Source: CBDCWQ01 sp965223435 (GTDB taxonomy: Bacteria; Myxococcota; Kuafuiibacteriia; Kuafuiibacteriales; Kuafuiibacteriaceae). Taken from it: a stretch of 64,000 nucleotides of DNA. The translations under genes and the position numbers were made by a program. The number at the start of each line of letters is the position of its first letter. The stretch's first letter is position 1. The notes under the pieces are model-generated. The model saw only the letters and a list, made by a program, of their open reading frames with translations, was not told the DNA's origin and made no database searches. Below, one piece after another: positions 8,934 to 17,827 of this stretch. Location: the NCBI GenBank assembly GCA_965223435.1, contig CBDCWQ010000020.1, forward strand, positions 62,001 through 126,000, in the 5' to 3' direction.

Positions 8934-8976
8934 GATTTCCCTCCTCCTGGGATCAAGCAAAGATGCAGGCTCGCAT

Positions 8977-8992
8977 TGCATTCGGCATGCCA
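8977..8992 (-). promoter_or_regulatory. Candidate sigma54 (-24/-12) promoter of trypsin paralogue 1
   Basis: The minus strand reads TGGCATGCCGAATGCA, with GG and GC at the obligatory -24/-12 spacing (consensus TGGCACG-N4-TTGCA). The site is about 45 bp upstream of the ATG at 8933 and is conserved in position before the second paralogue. Confidence 0.5.
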
Positions 8993-9503
8993 CACCGTAA
9001 ACCGGCATGTCCGCGGTGAACCGTGGGATGTAGATGGGATCAAGGAGAACCGGACTCTGTCTGATTCTGCCAGCAGTGTGGCGTCTGTGGGACCATTCGG
9101 ATCAATGTGGGCAGGCCCTGGGATGCGCGCACAGGAGGGACGGATTTCGCGCCGACGGTAAACGTCCGTGGTCGCGACAAGATTGCTCGATCTTCAGACG
9201 CAGTTGAACCTGCCCTCTTCACGGGAACTGCTCTTTCCGAACGGCGTATTGATCAAGGTCAGCACCGAGAGCCAAGAAGTCCTGCCTTGGGATGTGGGTG
9301 CGCGCGCGGTTGGCTCTCTTCTCTCGGTGGTGATCCACATCAAGCGAGGACTATGGTGATGAAATGCACCCAAGACGATGTGGCGCCTCGGGTTTCACCG
9401 CGTTGGCAAATGATCCTCGCAAAGGAACGTCCCGAGGCCCTGGCTTTTTCGGGGACTGCGTGACGCGCTCGCCAAGCGCGGGATAAGCGAGTACGTTTGT
9501 CCG

Positions 9504-9701
9504 GTGGAACGCCTAGAGGATATTGTGGGCACGTGCTGGGAAGGCGAGGCGGAGCTATGGATCGATCCCAAGGGCAATGAGGTCGATCGGTCCGAATGCA
9601 CCATTCAAATAGAGCCGGGTGTGGTTCGCTATACCTGGTGTGCCGGCGTTCGGCCCATAGCCCGTGGGTTCGAGTCGGCGCGGCCGGCCATTCGATGTTG
9701 A
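9504..9701 (+). pseudogene. Truncated N-terminal fragment resembling a DUF1579-like protein
   Basis: A GTG-started frame of 65 codons encodes WEGEAELWIDPKGNEVDRSE followed by TIQIEPGVVRYTW, which I recall as the beginning of a common bacterial family with a W-E-G-x-(G/A)ELW-x-DP motif. The homology stops after about 45 residues and the frame ends at 9701, so the gene is cut off. The segment 8993-9503 upstream contains no gene I can support. Confidence 0.4.
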
Positions 9702-10306
9702 TAGGGGGGGCGGTGGCTCAACTCAAATTGCTTCAAGAGATTCGCGGGTGCAGAGCTTGTGAGAACGAGCTTCCTCTTGGGCCTCGCCCCGTGGTGTCTT
9801 TTGCCCGCTCGTCTTTGGTGATGGTCGTGGGACAGGCGCCAGGAACCAAGGTGCATGCATCTGGCATTCCGTGGAATGACCCCAGTGGTGATCGTCTCAG
9901 GGCGTGGATGCATGTGACGCCCGAGGCATTTTACGACCCAAAGAATTTTGCCATTGTTCCTATGGGGTTTTGTTATCCCGGCAAAGGAAGATCTGGTGAT
10001 CTTCCACCCCGGCCCGAGTGTTCCACGTTGTGGATGGAAAAAATTCGGAATGAACTCAAAGGTGTTCAACTCACCATTTTGATCGGGCAATACGCGCATC
10101 GCTACTTTCTTGGAGACCGGCGCAAACGTACATTGACCGAGACCGTGAAAGCGTGGCGTTGTTATGGGTCCGAGCTTTTCGTTTTGCCGCACCCCTCTGG
10201 GCGCAACAACATCTGGATGAAGAAAAATCCGTGGTTCGAACAAAACACGATTCCGGCCCTTCGACGTCGTGTAGCCCGCGCGCTCAAAAAGGCGACTGCC
10301 GGGTAA
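9695..10306 (+). CDS. Uracil-DNA glycosylase family protein
   Basis: This product of about 203 residues has the family 4/5-like UDG layout: GQAPGTKVH then GIPWNDPSGDRLR near residues 47-65, IVPMGFCYPGKG, ILIGQYAHRYF, and a terminal LPHPSGRNNIWMKKNPWF motif. The protein belongs to the short UDG-superfamily group often annotated only as uracil-DNA glycosylase family protein. The N-terminal CRACENEL segment keeps two of the cysteines used by Fe-S UDGs, but the other two are not clear. The function would be excision of uracil from DNA, though this subgroup is poorly characterised. ATG 9695 is chosen; GTG 9713 directly after a G-run is an alternative. It stands alone between debris of other genes. 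Confidence 0.75.
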   Translation: MLIGGAVAQLKLLQEIRGCRACENELPLGPRPVVSFARSSLVMVVGQAPGTKVHASGIPWNDPSGDRLRAWMHVTPEAFYDPKNFAIVPMGFCYPGKGRSGDLPPRPECSTLWMEKIRNELKGVQLTILIGQYAHRYFLGDRRKRTLTETVKAWRCYGSELFVLPHPSGRNNIWMKKNPWFEQNTIPALRRRVARALKKATAG

Positions 10307-10450
10307 CGAGGACCCCGGAGCCTGCCAACAGCGAGCCATCGCTGGCGGTCAAGAGTGGAATAGGCATGGCGCCGATCGCCGCGCCTAAGTCCAAGGGCTC
10401 GGACAGTCGAATCAAGGCGATGTCGTTCCCCTTGGAGGGGTCGACATACG
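10306..10450 (-). pseudogene. Orphan trypsin-domain fragment, a mosaic of the two neighbouring paralogues
   Basis: About 140 bp nearly identical to the trypsin genes (8376-8515 and 15038-15180), encoding the segment from KGNDIALIRL (with the catalytic Asp) through AGSGVL in the same reading direction. The centre matches paralogue 1 almost base for base, while both ends (the GAGGACCCC and TCGACATAC words) match paralogue 2. No signal peptide, His or Ser region accompanies it. The remaining bases to 10646 show no recognisable gene. Confidence 0.8.
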
Positions 10451-10646
10451 TACGCTCGCCGGTACCTGGACCTGTGATGGTTATGGAACCTTTAGATCTC
10501 GGTGTGAGGCATGTGGAGGTACTTTCCGAGATCCCCATACACCATCTCTGGGTCTTTGGGCCGGCGAAGTGTCCGCTCTTACCGTGGCATGCCTATTGCA
10601 CACTAGGCCTCAACGATGGTGATCACGTTGTGTAGGACGATCCAGG

Positions 10647-11699
10647 TTGAACCGCGAAGAGACAGACCGCATGGTGGATGATCACAACTCGAGCGACGCC
10701 AGGGCGCTCGGGCGGCGTGCCAGAACCGCTAGAGGTCTCTCGATCAGGTCCGCCGGCTGCGAAATTGCTCTGTCCTCCATTGATCTCAACCTTTTGGTTG
10801 CGTTGAACGTTCTTCTACAAGAGGAAGGCGTCACGCGCGCTGCTTCATTGTTGGGCATAGGCCAGTCGGCGCTGAGTCACAAGTTGAGGCGTCTTCGAAA
10901 GATTTTCTCGGACAAGCTCCTGGTCTCTGGACGGCAAGGTATGGTCTTGACCGATCGGGCGAAGGCTCTACGAGGGCCGCTCAAAGACGCGCTCGCATGT
11001 CTGGAGCAGGCGCTTCAGAGCGATCGATCGTTTGAACCTACGAGTTGTCGCCGTCAGTTTCGAATCATCGCGTCTGATTATGGTCAGTTCGTTTGCATAC
11101 CTGGAGTCTTGGAGGAAGTGTCCCATCAGGCTCCGGGCTTGGAAGTGACCGTTCTTCCGAGCGTGTGGGACATTTCTGAACAACTGGAAGCCGGCACATT
11201 GGATTTGGTGTTCTTGTCCCAGCCGATTCAAAGCGGTCAGCTTCGCCTACGAAAAGTCTGTAGCGACGAGTTTGTTGTGGTCGCTCGGAGGGACCATCCT
11301 GCACTGAGAAACGGGCTCAGTCTGGAAACCTATCTTGGACTGAAGCACATCTTGATTTCAGCGGAAGGTCGCAGTCGAAACCCAATCGATCACACCCTCA
11401 CCTCACAGGGGCTCAAGCGACGTGTCGCACTGCGCGTACCCCAGTGCTTGGCAGCACTCTTTGTGGTCGCGCGCTCCGACATGCTTCTCACGGTCCCGCA
11501 TCGTTTGGTGGGGGCCGTTCGAAAGCTTGTCGATCTAGAGTGGTTTTATCCGCCGATCGCGCTGCCCAAGATTCAGGCGTGTATGATGTGGCATGAACAG
11601 ATTCACCGAGACCGCGCCCACGCATGGTTCAGGGAGTTGCTCGTGGATCGCATCCAGAAGCGAGCCGTCGTAGCCCGCCAAGCAGCCCCTATCGAATGA
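10647..11699 (+). CDS. LysR-family transcriptional regulator
   Basis: Up to 350 residues. The winged helix-turn-helix lies at about residues 44-103 (IDLNLLVALNVLLQEEGVTR, IGQSALSHKLRRLR, VLTDRA), followed by a substrate-binding-like effector domain. The pattern resembles the NodD/LeuO-like branch. The N-terminus is about 35 residues longer than usual; ATG 10671 is a second possible start, and a later non-ATG start cannot be excluded. It lies between the two trypsin genes with no divergent partner, so its target is not shown by context. Confidence 0.88.
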   Translation: MNREETDRMVDDHNSSDARALGRRARTARGLSIRSAGCEIALSSIDLNLLVALNVLLQEEGVTRAASLLGIGQSALSHKLRRLRKIFSDKLLVSGRQGMVLTDRAKALRGPLKDALACLEQALQSDRSFEPTSCRRQFRIIASDYGQFVCIPGVLEEVSHQAPGLEVTVLPSVWDISEQLEAGTLDLVFLSQPIQSGQLRLRKVCSDEFVVVARRDHPALRNGLSLETYLGLKHILISAEGRSRNPIDHTLTSQGLKRRVALRVPQCLAALFVVARSDMLLTVPHRLVGAVRKLVDLEWFYPPIALPKIQACMMWHEQIHRDRAHAWFRELLVDRIQKRAVVARQAAPIE

Positions 11700-11730
11700 T
11701 CGACTCAGTAGCCGAATGCGCCGTGGCGCT

Positions 11731-12807
11731 TTAGAAGCCCGTTTCAGCGGCCAAGGCGACCACAAGTCCGTCTCCAACAAGTCTTAGGTCGTGCAGAGAC
11801 TTTCCGAGTTCGAGGGCCAGGCGTGCTTGCGCCAATGGCCGCCATCCGAGGGCACCACCGACAACCGCGCTGGTGAGTGCCTTTGGGAATTGGCGACTGA
11901 CAACATCCACTTTGGCGCTCAGTGACAGCTTTGGGTTTTCAAAGTCCCCCTCCAAGAAGGTGCCATTGAGAAATGAGGGCCAAAACAGAAACTCGGTTCC
12001 GGCGACAAAACCGTCCATGTTTGTAGGATATGCTGCGACTTTTAGGCGGCGCCTTGGATCATCTCGGTCTTCTACCAGCTCGTGGGCCGCTTTGATGTCA
12101 AAGCGCAGGCCCTTGAAACGGGTCGTAACGGGGCCAAAGGATAGAAAGAGGCTTCCTCTTGAAAGCCGAAATTGGGGTACGCTTTTTTTGTTTTTTGCGG
12201 ACCGCCCCCGCCTCTTTTTAATCTTCGTGTGGTGCAGGGCTTTAGGCTGGACTCGGAAGAGACTAAACGCGAAGGGATCACAAGGTGTAGGCAAAAGATC
12301 CGTTTCATAGGCCGCTTGAGAGTCCTCGTTGGCGAAGCGGGCAAAGGAGGCCCTAAGGTGCAATCGGCTGCTCTTGGCGTTGAGTCGCTTCGTAAATGGG
12401 CACGGAAATCGAAATGCCAGAGCGCGAAAGCGAAGAGCAAGACTGCTTTTTACGCCAGGGCGTGGCGACAGCGCCCTGGGGCCGGGCAACCATTCACCCC
12501 CTCGAGCGAGTGGAGGGATGACCGAGAAAAAGAGGCGGGGTTCGGTATTTTCGCTGAGCTCAGCAGACGGAAGAATAGCGCGAACTTGCCGAAGATGCTC
12601 TCGGGTCGTTTGCTCTTGCGCGTGTGGGCGGATGTCGCGAAACTGTGTTGCAGATGCGTTTGGTTGGGCAACGGCTTTCGAAGACAACAGAAGAAGACAA
12701 ACCGCCAATCCGGTGACGGTTTGATGTACGGTCTTAGATGGAGTGGATCTTCTCGAAAGGTGCGCTTGCGCACCTCCATGAGGGCGTCCGTTGCCCAAAA
12801 CGATCAA
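11731..12807 (-). CDS. Predicted secreted protein of unknown function
   Basis: The leftward frame of 358 codons begins with a basic stretch and a convincing signal peptide (VTGLAVCLLLLSSKAVAQ near residues 32-49). The mature part is basic and Arg/Lys-rich (KIKKRRGRSAKNKK) and ends in beta-like alternation (LSLSAKVDVVSRQ, ALTSAVVGGALG, ARLALELG, GDGLVVALAAETGF), which could be an outer-membrane or surface beta structure. No family is recognised. An opposite-strand open frame overlaps much of it, but lacks a signal or any known domain. It is convergent with the LysR gene. Confidence 0.5.
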   Translation of the reverse strand: MIVLGNGRPHGGAQAHLSRRSTPSKTVHQTVTGLAVCLLLLSSKAVAQPNASATQFRDIRPHAQEQTTREHLRQVRAILPSAELSENTEPRLFFSVIPPLARGGEWLPGPRALSPRPGVKSSLALRFRALAFRFPCPFTKRLNAKSSRLHLRASFARFANEDSQAAYETDLLPTPCDPFAFSLFRVQPKALHHTKIKKRRGRSAKNKKSVPQFRLSRGSLFLSFGPVTTRFKGLRFDIKAAHELVEDRDDPRRRLKVAAYPTNMDGFVAGTEFLFWPSFLNGTFLEGDFENPKLSLSAKVDVVSRQFPKALTSAVVGGALGWRPLAQARLALELGKSLHDLRLVGDGLVVALAAETGF

Positions 12808-13126
12808 GCTGATTTTCCCCGAAGGGGTTCGCTTGTTCCCTGCAAAATTTGCATACCATCTCTAGTTTTTACCGGTCGTGACCAACGGCAGTCGTTGCAC
12901 CGAAACAGATATTGTTATGATACGCGCAAGCAAGAACCCGTATCAAGGGTGCATTTCGGCGCCGATGTGGTTCTTTGGTGAAAAAAGCGGTGCTGTCGTG
13001 TGCGCAATTCGGATGTCGGTGGGGCGGGGTGCGCAATGTATATGGCGAATTCTTGAGGCGAGCCGGCCGCCTTCGGTGTTTCGAGACAGTGGCTCGAAAC
13101 TTCCCGAAAGCGGCACGAGCCGTGTC

Positions 13127-15598
13127 CTATTGTGCAGAGGCCTTCCAGTAAACTTGGGTGCGCCTGGCGTCTGCGCCTTTGACGTAAATGCGAAAGCCTG
13201 TTTCGGTGGGGCGGTAGATGGCAGTACCGCCCTGAGACTTCCAGTGGATGCTTCCTTGGAGGGAAGTAAAGTAGTTGGGCGTAGAGGTGAAGCCGCACCG
13301 AGAGGTGTCGACGTTGACATAATACCCGCTCCCATAGGTTTTCCAATGCCCTCTTTCGGTGTGGCCTGTGCACAACTCGGGCGAGGAAAGTTCGTCTAGG
13401 GCCGCCGACCAGTTGATGTACCAACCCAATCCGTTGGCCATTTCTGGCGTCATCCCTGGGGCGTACAGGTAGATTCGAAAGCTGGTTTCGGTTTGCCGGT
13501 AAATCGCGGTTTCACCCTTGACGCGCCAATGACTGCCTAGGCCTCCCAGTGAGGCGAAATACAGCGGGACCTCATCCATGCCGCACAGACTGGTATCAAT
13601 GTCCGTATAGACGCCCGAGGTACCGTATTGGAGCCATTTGGTTTGGCCTGGTTCCGTGCGCCCGTGGCATTGATCGAAAACGGGTACATCGGCAGGAAGC
13701 GCTTCCCAATTGATGTGCCATTTTTTGGCTTCAGCCTCTTCCGGCTTGAACGATGTGGCGAGGTAAATGCGGAACCCCGTCGCGGTGGGAAAATAGATGG
13801 AGGTTGCCCCTTCAGCCGTCCAGTGCCATCCATCCCCTCCCATGGAGGTTATATACTGGGGTGTCACAGTGTACCCACAGTGTGAGGTGTCGACATTGAG
13901 ATACAATCCTTTGTCTTTGTAGTTTCTCCAGCCAGACGCGCCCGGGGTTGTTCGCCCTACGCATCGTTCTGTCGAACTCAATTCAATATCGATGTCGGGG
14001 ATCTCGGGGCCCGGATCGTAGCATGCGCTCTCGAGCGTGAGCGACCATGACTCGAGGGTGCCGGCGTCAGTGGGAAATGCACTGTTCTTGGCAAAGTAAT
14101 CGACGACGTGAAGTTCCCAGGTCCCAGAAGCGAGTTCGCCCCGGGTCCCTTCGATGGGCTGGTTCACGATGGAGATTCGGGTATCGTCCCTTTGACCCCT
14201 GGTTGAAATCGAGTGGTAGTTTCCGCTCGGTGAGATCAGCCACATCGCCAGCTCAAGGGTATCTTCGTGGCGGATTTCTAGGGAGAGTTCTGCGCCCACG
14301 ATTTGGTCAGAGTTTTCAACCTCAATGGTCGACACCAGTTCGCTGACCCCATTATTGGGAATCGTGTTTGGCGTGGGCGACGCGGCGACTTCTGTGTGAC
14401 AAGTTTCTCCGTTTAAGATGAGTGCTTCAACAAGATCTACAGGACCCAAAACGTCTTGATCGTCGAAGACCAGGGCCTCGAAGACTGCAAATCCATCGGA
14501 GATCTTGGTGGTATCCCATTCCATCTCATAGGGTTCAGAATAGTCTACGAAGCGCTCTCCGTTCGGAAGCATGAACTCTACCCGCTCGATGGTGCCCGAC
14601 TCGGAGGCCACTTTTGCCGATAGGGTGATTTGTCCTTTGAGGTCGACTTCGCCTCGCGGACTCTGAAGGGCAACCACCGGCGCTTGCGTCGTTTCTTCAA
14701 TCCAGTCGGTGAAGGCGGTGACCCGCGCATAAAAACCCGGAAGATTGGGCTCGGCGCAACCGATGCCCCAACTGACAACGCCCGCAAGAAAAAAGCCGGT
14801 GCCTTCTTCATTGGGGACCACCAGCGGTCCACCGCTATCGCCCTGGCAGGCGTCTTTGCCGCCCAGATTGGCGTATCCGGCGGCCAGTTGATCGGGTGTG
14901 ATGCGCCAGTCGCTGTACCCGGGCTCCCTTCGGACCATTCGCTCTGCGGTTGTGTTTGGGATGATCGGAAGCTCAACACTTTGGAGGTGGTCCGGGGAGT
15001 CGCCTCCGGACTCCAAGGTTCCCCAGCCGCTCACCCGCGCGAGGACCCCGGAGCCTGCCAACCGCGACGCATCGCTGGCAGCTAAAAGTGGAATAGGCAT
15101 GGCGCCAATCCCCTCCGAAAGGTCCAAGGGCTCGGACAGTCGAATCAAGGCGATGTCGTTGCCGCTAGAGGCCTCGACATACTCCGGGTGGGAGACAATG
15201 CGCAAAACATTGCGGACTTGACCTTCACTATCGGATTCACTGACTTTGGTGGACCCAGCGACGACCCGGAGTTGGTCCTCCTCGAGGCCTTCCACGCAGT
15301 GGGCTGCGGTCAGGATCCAAAATCTGTCGATGATGGACCCTCCACAGAAATGGAATGGTTTGTCATCTTCCGATAAAACGGGATCTTGCAGTGATACCTG
15401 CCACGGAAAATCCATGATGTCGGCGTCTTCGCCGCCGACGATGGGTGTAAGATTTTCGGCGATGGGTTCAGGTGAACTACAAGCTGCGGTGACTAAAAGC
15501 ACAGCCGATAAGCCGGCAGTTAAACGTTGAATTTTGTGGCGGAGCCGGCCTTCGTCTGAGCCGTTCCGGTTGTGGGCGTGTGTAAATCCTAGGGCCAA
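13127..15598 (-). CDS. Secreted trypsin-like protease (S1) with P domain and three C-terminal repeats, paralogue 2
   Basis: Same architecture and same 823-residue length as the gene at 6462-8933: lipoprotein-type signal ending VTAAC, IVGG-started trypsin domain with TAAHC, NDIAL and DACQGDSGG, Ig-like segment, P domain, and three repeats with VDTS-x-CG, TAIY/TSIY and IYL/IYV motifs. The start is assigned to TTG at 15598: the Shine-Dalgarno segment GAGGAGGGAAATCAT of paralogue 1 is conserved here, but its ATG has become ATC, and the TTG three bases on is in frame. Residues before IVGG again end in Pro. High identity over coding and upstream sequence indicates a duplication. The 12808-13126 gap downstream holds no recognisable gene. 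Confidence 0.9.
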   Translation of the reverse strand: MALGFTHAHNRNGSDEGRLRHKIQRLTAGLSAVLLVTAACSSPEPIAENLTPIVGGEDADIMDFPWQVSLQDPVLSEDDKPFHFCGGSIIDRFWILTAAHCVEGLEEDQLRVVAGSTKVSESDSEGQVRNVLRIVSHPEYVEASSGNDIALIRLSEPLDLSEGIGAMPIPLLAASDASRLAGSGVLARVSGWGTLESGGDSPDHLQSVELPIIPNTTAERMVRREPGYSDWRITPDQLAAGYANLGGKDACQGDSGGPLVVPNEEGTGFFLAGVVSWGIGCAEPNLPGFYARVTAFTDWIEETTQAPVVALQSPRGEVDLKGQITLSAKVASESGTIERVEFMLPNGERFVDYSEPYEMEWDTTKISDGFAVFEALVFDDQDVLGPVDLVEALILNGETCHTEVAASPTPNTIPNNGVSELVSTIEVENSDQIVGAELSLEIRHEDTLELAMWLISPSGNYHSISTRGQRDDTRISIVNQPIEGTRGELASGTWELHVVDYFAKNSAFPTDAGTLESWSLTLESACYDPGPEIPDIDIELSSTERCVGRTTPGASGWRNYKDKGLYLNVDTSHCGYTVTPQYITSMGGDGWHWTAEGATSIYFPTATGFRIYLATSFKPEEAEAKKWHINWEALPADVPVFDQCHGRTEPGQTKWLQYGTSGVYTDIDTSLCGMDEVPLYFASLGGLGSHWRVKGETAIYRQTETSFRIYLYAPGMTPEMANGLGWYINWSAALDELSSPELCTGHTERGHWKTYGSGYYVNVDTSRCGFTSTPNYFTSLQGSIHWKSQGGTAIYRPTETGFRIYVKGADARRTQVYWKASAQ

Positions 15599-15644
15599 TG
15601 ATGATTTCCCTCCTCGTGGGAAAAAAAAGATGCAACGCACCCAA

Positions 15645-15660
15645 TGCATTCGTTGTGCCG
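15645..15660 (-). promoter_or_regulatory. Candidate sigma54 (-24/-12) promoter of trypsin paralogue 2
   Basis: The minus strand reads CGGCACAACGAATGCA: GG and GC at -24/-12 spacing, aligned with the matching element of paralogue 1 (shared CGAATGCA and GATGCA words and a common leader). It lies about 47 bp upstream of the proposed TTG start. Confidence 0.5.
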
Positions 15661-15848
15661 ATCATGACTGGGGCCTTTTCGCGTGATCGGTTGATGTGGG
15701 ATGTTTTCAGGCGGAGTCAGTCGTGTCCATGTTCGGGGACAGCTTAGGTTCTTGCAGCGGGACGGCTCTTGCCCGTGTGAAAGGTTTCACGTGCGTCGCT
15801 TCACAAACCGTTTCAGGCCGGAGTGTGGCCGCGTTCAAGGTCGCGGAA

Positions 15849-17216
15849 TCAAGACTGGGCGGGGTTCGGGCGGCTAAAGAGTTGTACGAGTGTGCGGTGC
15901 ATCAATTCTACGTCTTGGGTGCCTGCCATCTCTCGAATCGAGTGCATGGAGAGCATGGGGTTCCCAACGTCCACGGTCTTGACGCCTAGGCGGCCGGCGG
16001 TGATGGGGCCAATGGTGCTCCCGCAGGAGAGGTCGGTTCGGGTGACGAAGCTTTGCGGTCTGAAGCCCGCTTCGAGGCACAAAGCGATGAAACGCGCCGC
16101 AGACTCCCCGTCGGTTGCGTAGGACTGGCCAGCGTTGGTTTTCACGACCGGCCCCTGCCCGATAACCGGCATGTGTTGCGGCTCGTGTCGGTCTGCATAG
16201 TTTGGGTGGACGGCGTGAGCCATATCGATAGAGACCATAAACGACGACGCGATGGCTCGAGGGTAGGCTTCTTGGCTCTTCTTGGGGTGAGCCTCGACAC
16301 ATCGGTGAAGGACATCCTTTAAGAACGGTCCGGCTGCTCCCTGGGCGCTTCTGCTTCCGACTTCTTCGTGGTCGTAGAAGGCGAGGAGGCGCGTGGTGGG
16401 CAGGGGCGTGGCGCGGGTTTCGATGAGCGCTGTGAGTCCCGAGTGGCAGCTGGCAAGATTGTCGAGACGCGCGACGTGTATGAATTCTTCATGGAGCCCG
16501 CTGAGACTGCCTTTTTGAAGGTCGTACAGCGCCAGATCATGGTTGAGAATGTCCTCGGCTTGAACTTCGAGCGCTTCGGCCAGCGTGTGTCTGAGGGCGT
16601 CGGTGGCGCTCTCAGAAGGCGGGCGAGAACCGAGCGACCAGATGGGCGCCATGTGGTCTTGCGCGTTGAGCTTGAGCCCCTCTTGGTTCACGGTGCGGTT
16701 GAGGTGAATCGCCAGATTCGAAATGCGGACCATGGGGCGATCGATTTTGACCAGGCGAAGTTCCAGCCTGTCTTTGTTCTTGATCGCCACTCTGCCGGCA
16801 ATCGACAAGTCGCGGTCCAGCCATGTGGATAGGAGAACGCCGCCGTAGACTTCTACGCCCAGCTGCATGTAGCCACGCTTTTCGTAGCTTGGCTGAGGTT
16901 TCAGCCGGAGGTTTGGTGAATCGGTGTGGGCGCCCACCATGGTGAAACCGGCCCTTGCGGGATCGTCTTGTCCAAGGATGAAGGCGACGAGCGTTGATCC
17001 GTTGCGGGTGACGTAGTAGCCCTGGTTTTCTTTGAGCGCCCATGTCGCGCGTTCCTCGAGCGCTTGAAAGCCAGCGGCCTCTAAGCGTGTGATGCTCTGT
17101 TCAACCGCATGGTACGCGGTCGGGCTGCTGTCAATGAAGGTCAGAAGGTCTTTGGCCCGGTTGATGGCGGAGGGCTCTGGGGGTTTTGGGCGGGGAGCGC
17201 CCTCGCTGCTGTTCAC
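15849..17216 (-). CDS. apeB: M18 family aspartyl aminopeptidase
   Basis: 455 residues, typical for peptidase family M18, cytosolic dinuclear-zinc aminopeptidases that remove N-terminal Asp/Glu and other residues. Visible metal and catalytic motifs are GAHTDSPNLRLKP (about residues 93-105), the central YDHEEVGSRSAQ (Asp/Glu/Glu cluster), SIDMAHAVHPNY, and the C-terminal SMHSIREMAG histidine. The N-terminus includes the expected SPTAYHAV segment. It is a stand-alone gene with no operon partner. The ATG at 17216 leaves a short Pro-rich leader. Confidence 0.95.
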   Translation of the reverse strand: MNSSEGAPRPKPPEPSAINRAKDLLTFIDSSPTAYHAVEQSITRLEAAGFQALEERATWALKENQGYYVTRNGSTLVAFILGQDDPARAGFTMVGAHTDSPNLRLKPQPSYEKRGYMQLGVEVYGGVLLSTWLDRDLSIAGRVAIKNKDRLELRLVKIDRPMVRISNLAIHLNRTVNQEGLKLNAQDHMAPIWSLGSRPPSESATDALRHTLAEALEVQAEDILNHDLALYDLQKGSLSGLHEEFIHVARLDNLASCHSGLTALIETRATPLPTTRLLAFYDHEEVGSRSAQGAAGPFLKDVLHRCVEAHPKKSQEAYPRAIASSFMVSIDMAHAVHPNYADRHEPQHMPVIGQGPVVKTNAGQSYATDGESAARFIALCLEAGFRPQSFVTRTDLSCGSTIGPITAGRLGVKTVDVGNPMLSMHSIREMAGTQDVELMHRTLVQLFSRPNPAQS

Positions 17217-17309
17217 AGCAAAAGCTTAGGAAAGGGTGAAACGCGCGGCAAATGGCTGTGCCTTCATGGCGGGGAAACACTGTCTGGGCACCCCGTGGGT
17301 CGGGTGCCT

Positions 17310-17699
17310 CTAAATGTCGGCCTCAATGAATGGCGCGCTCGTATAGCAGGCAATGACATCGTCTGAAGATTCGTCGGCGAGTACAAACCAGCGGATTCCG
17401 TCGCTGTCCTCAAAAGTCCACGGAGCGAGCACCGTGCTGTCTTGAGCCCGAAGATGGGCGACCGCGTCTTCGATAAGGTCGAGGCCATTGGGCATATCGT
17501 CGCTGCGGCGGCGGAGGCGCTGAAGCCTCGACTCCAGACTCTCTGCGATCTCTTCCGCGACGACCGAGGCTCCCGGGGTTCGAATGGGTTCCACTTCGTC
17601 GGCCTCAAGAAGCTCGAGGAGTTGGGCTGCTGCGCTGGGCATATGTTCCGATGGCGATGACTCGACGAAACGCCCCAGACTTGAGTGTAGGTCCACCAT
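17310..17699 (-). CDS. Small acidic hypothetical protein
   Basis: 129 residues, acidic, with predicted helices (AAQLLELLEADEVEPI, EEIAESLESRLQRLRRR) and a C-terminal segment WTFEDSDGIRWFVLADESSDDV that looks like a folded beta hairpin. There is no signal peptide or known motif. Codon use resembles neighbouring real genes and no competing domain is present on the other strand. It lies between tRNA-Ser and apeB in the leftward direction. Function unknown. Confidence 0.5.
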   Translation of the reverse strand: MVDLHSSLGRFVESSPSEHMPSAAAQLLELLEADEVEPIRTPGASVVAEEIAESLESRLQRLRRRSDDMPNGLDLIEDAVAHLRAQDSTVLAPWTFEDSDGIRWFVLADESSDDVIACYTSAPFIEADI

Positions 17700-17738
17700 T
17701 GTTCATTCCATTCCCGACCGTAAAGCCAAGGTCGCGAG

Positions 17739-17827
17739 CGGAGATGGAGGGATTCGAACCCCCGATAGGGTTGCCCCTATACTTGATTTCGAATCAAGCG
17801 CCTTCAGCCGGACTCGGCCACATCTCC
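17739..17827 (-). tRNA. tRNA-Ser(CGA)
   Basis: Reading leftward, acceptor GGAGATG pairs with CATCTCC, followed by discriminator G. The anticodon arm CTTGA-TTCGAAA-TCAAG shows anticodon CGA (codon UCG). A long class II variable arm (TATAGGGGCAACCCTATC) follows and the T-arm GGTTCGAATCC is canonical. The 3' CCA is not encoded. Confidence 0.97.

Noticed and set aside
8934..9008. Longer trypsin start at 9008
   Set aside because: It would add 25 residues before the signal peptide; the ATG at 8933 has a strong AGGAGG site and its leader is conserved in the paralogue.
12893..12925. Sigma70-like promoter (TTGCAC and TATGAT words)
   Set aside because: Spacing is about 15 bp, shorter than usual, and no rightward gene follows.
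12172..12981. Rightward open frame of 269 codons opposite the secreted protein at 11731-12807
   Set aside because: No signal peptide, domain or ribosome site, while the opposite frame has a convincing signal peptide. Neither is certain, but the leftward one is better.
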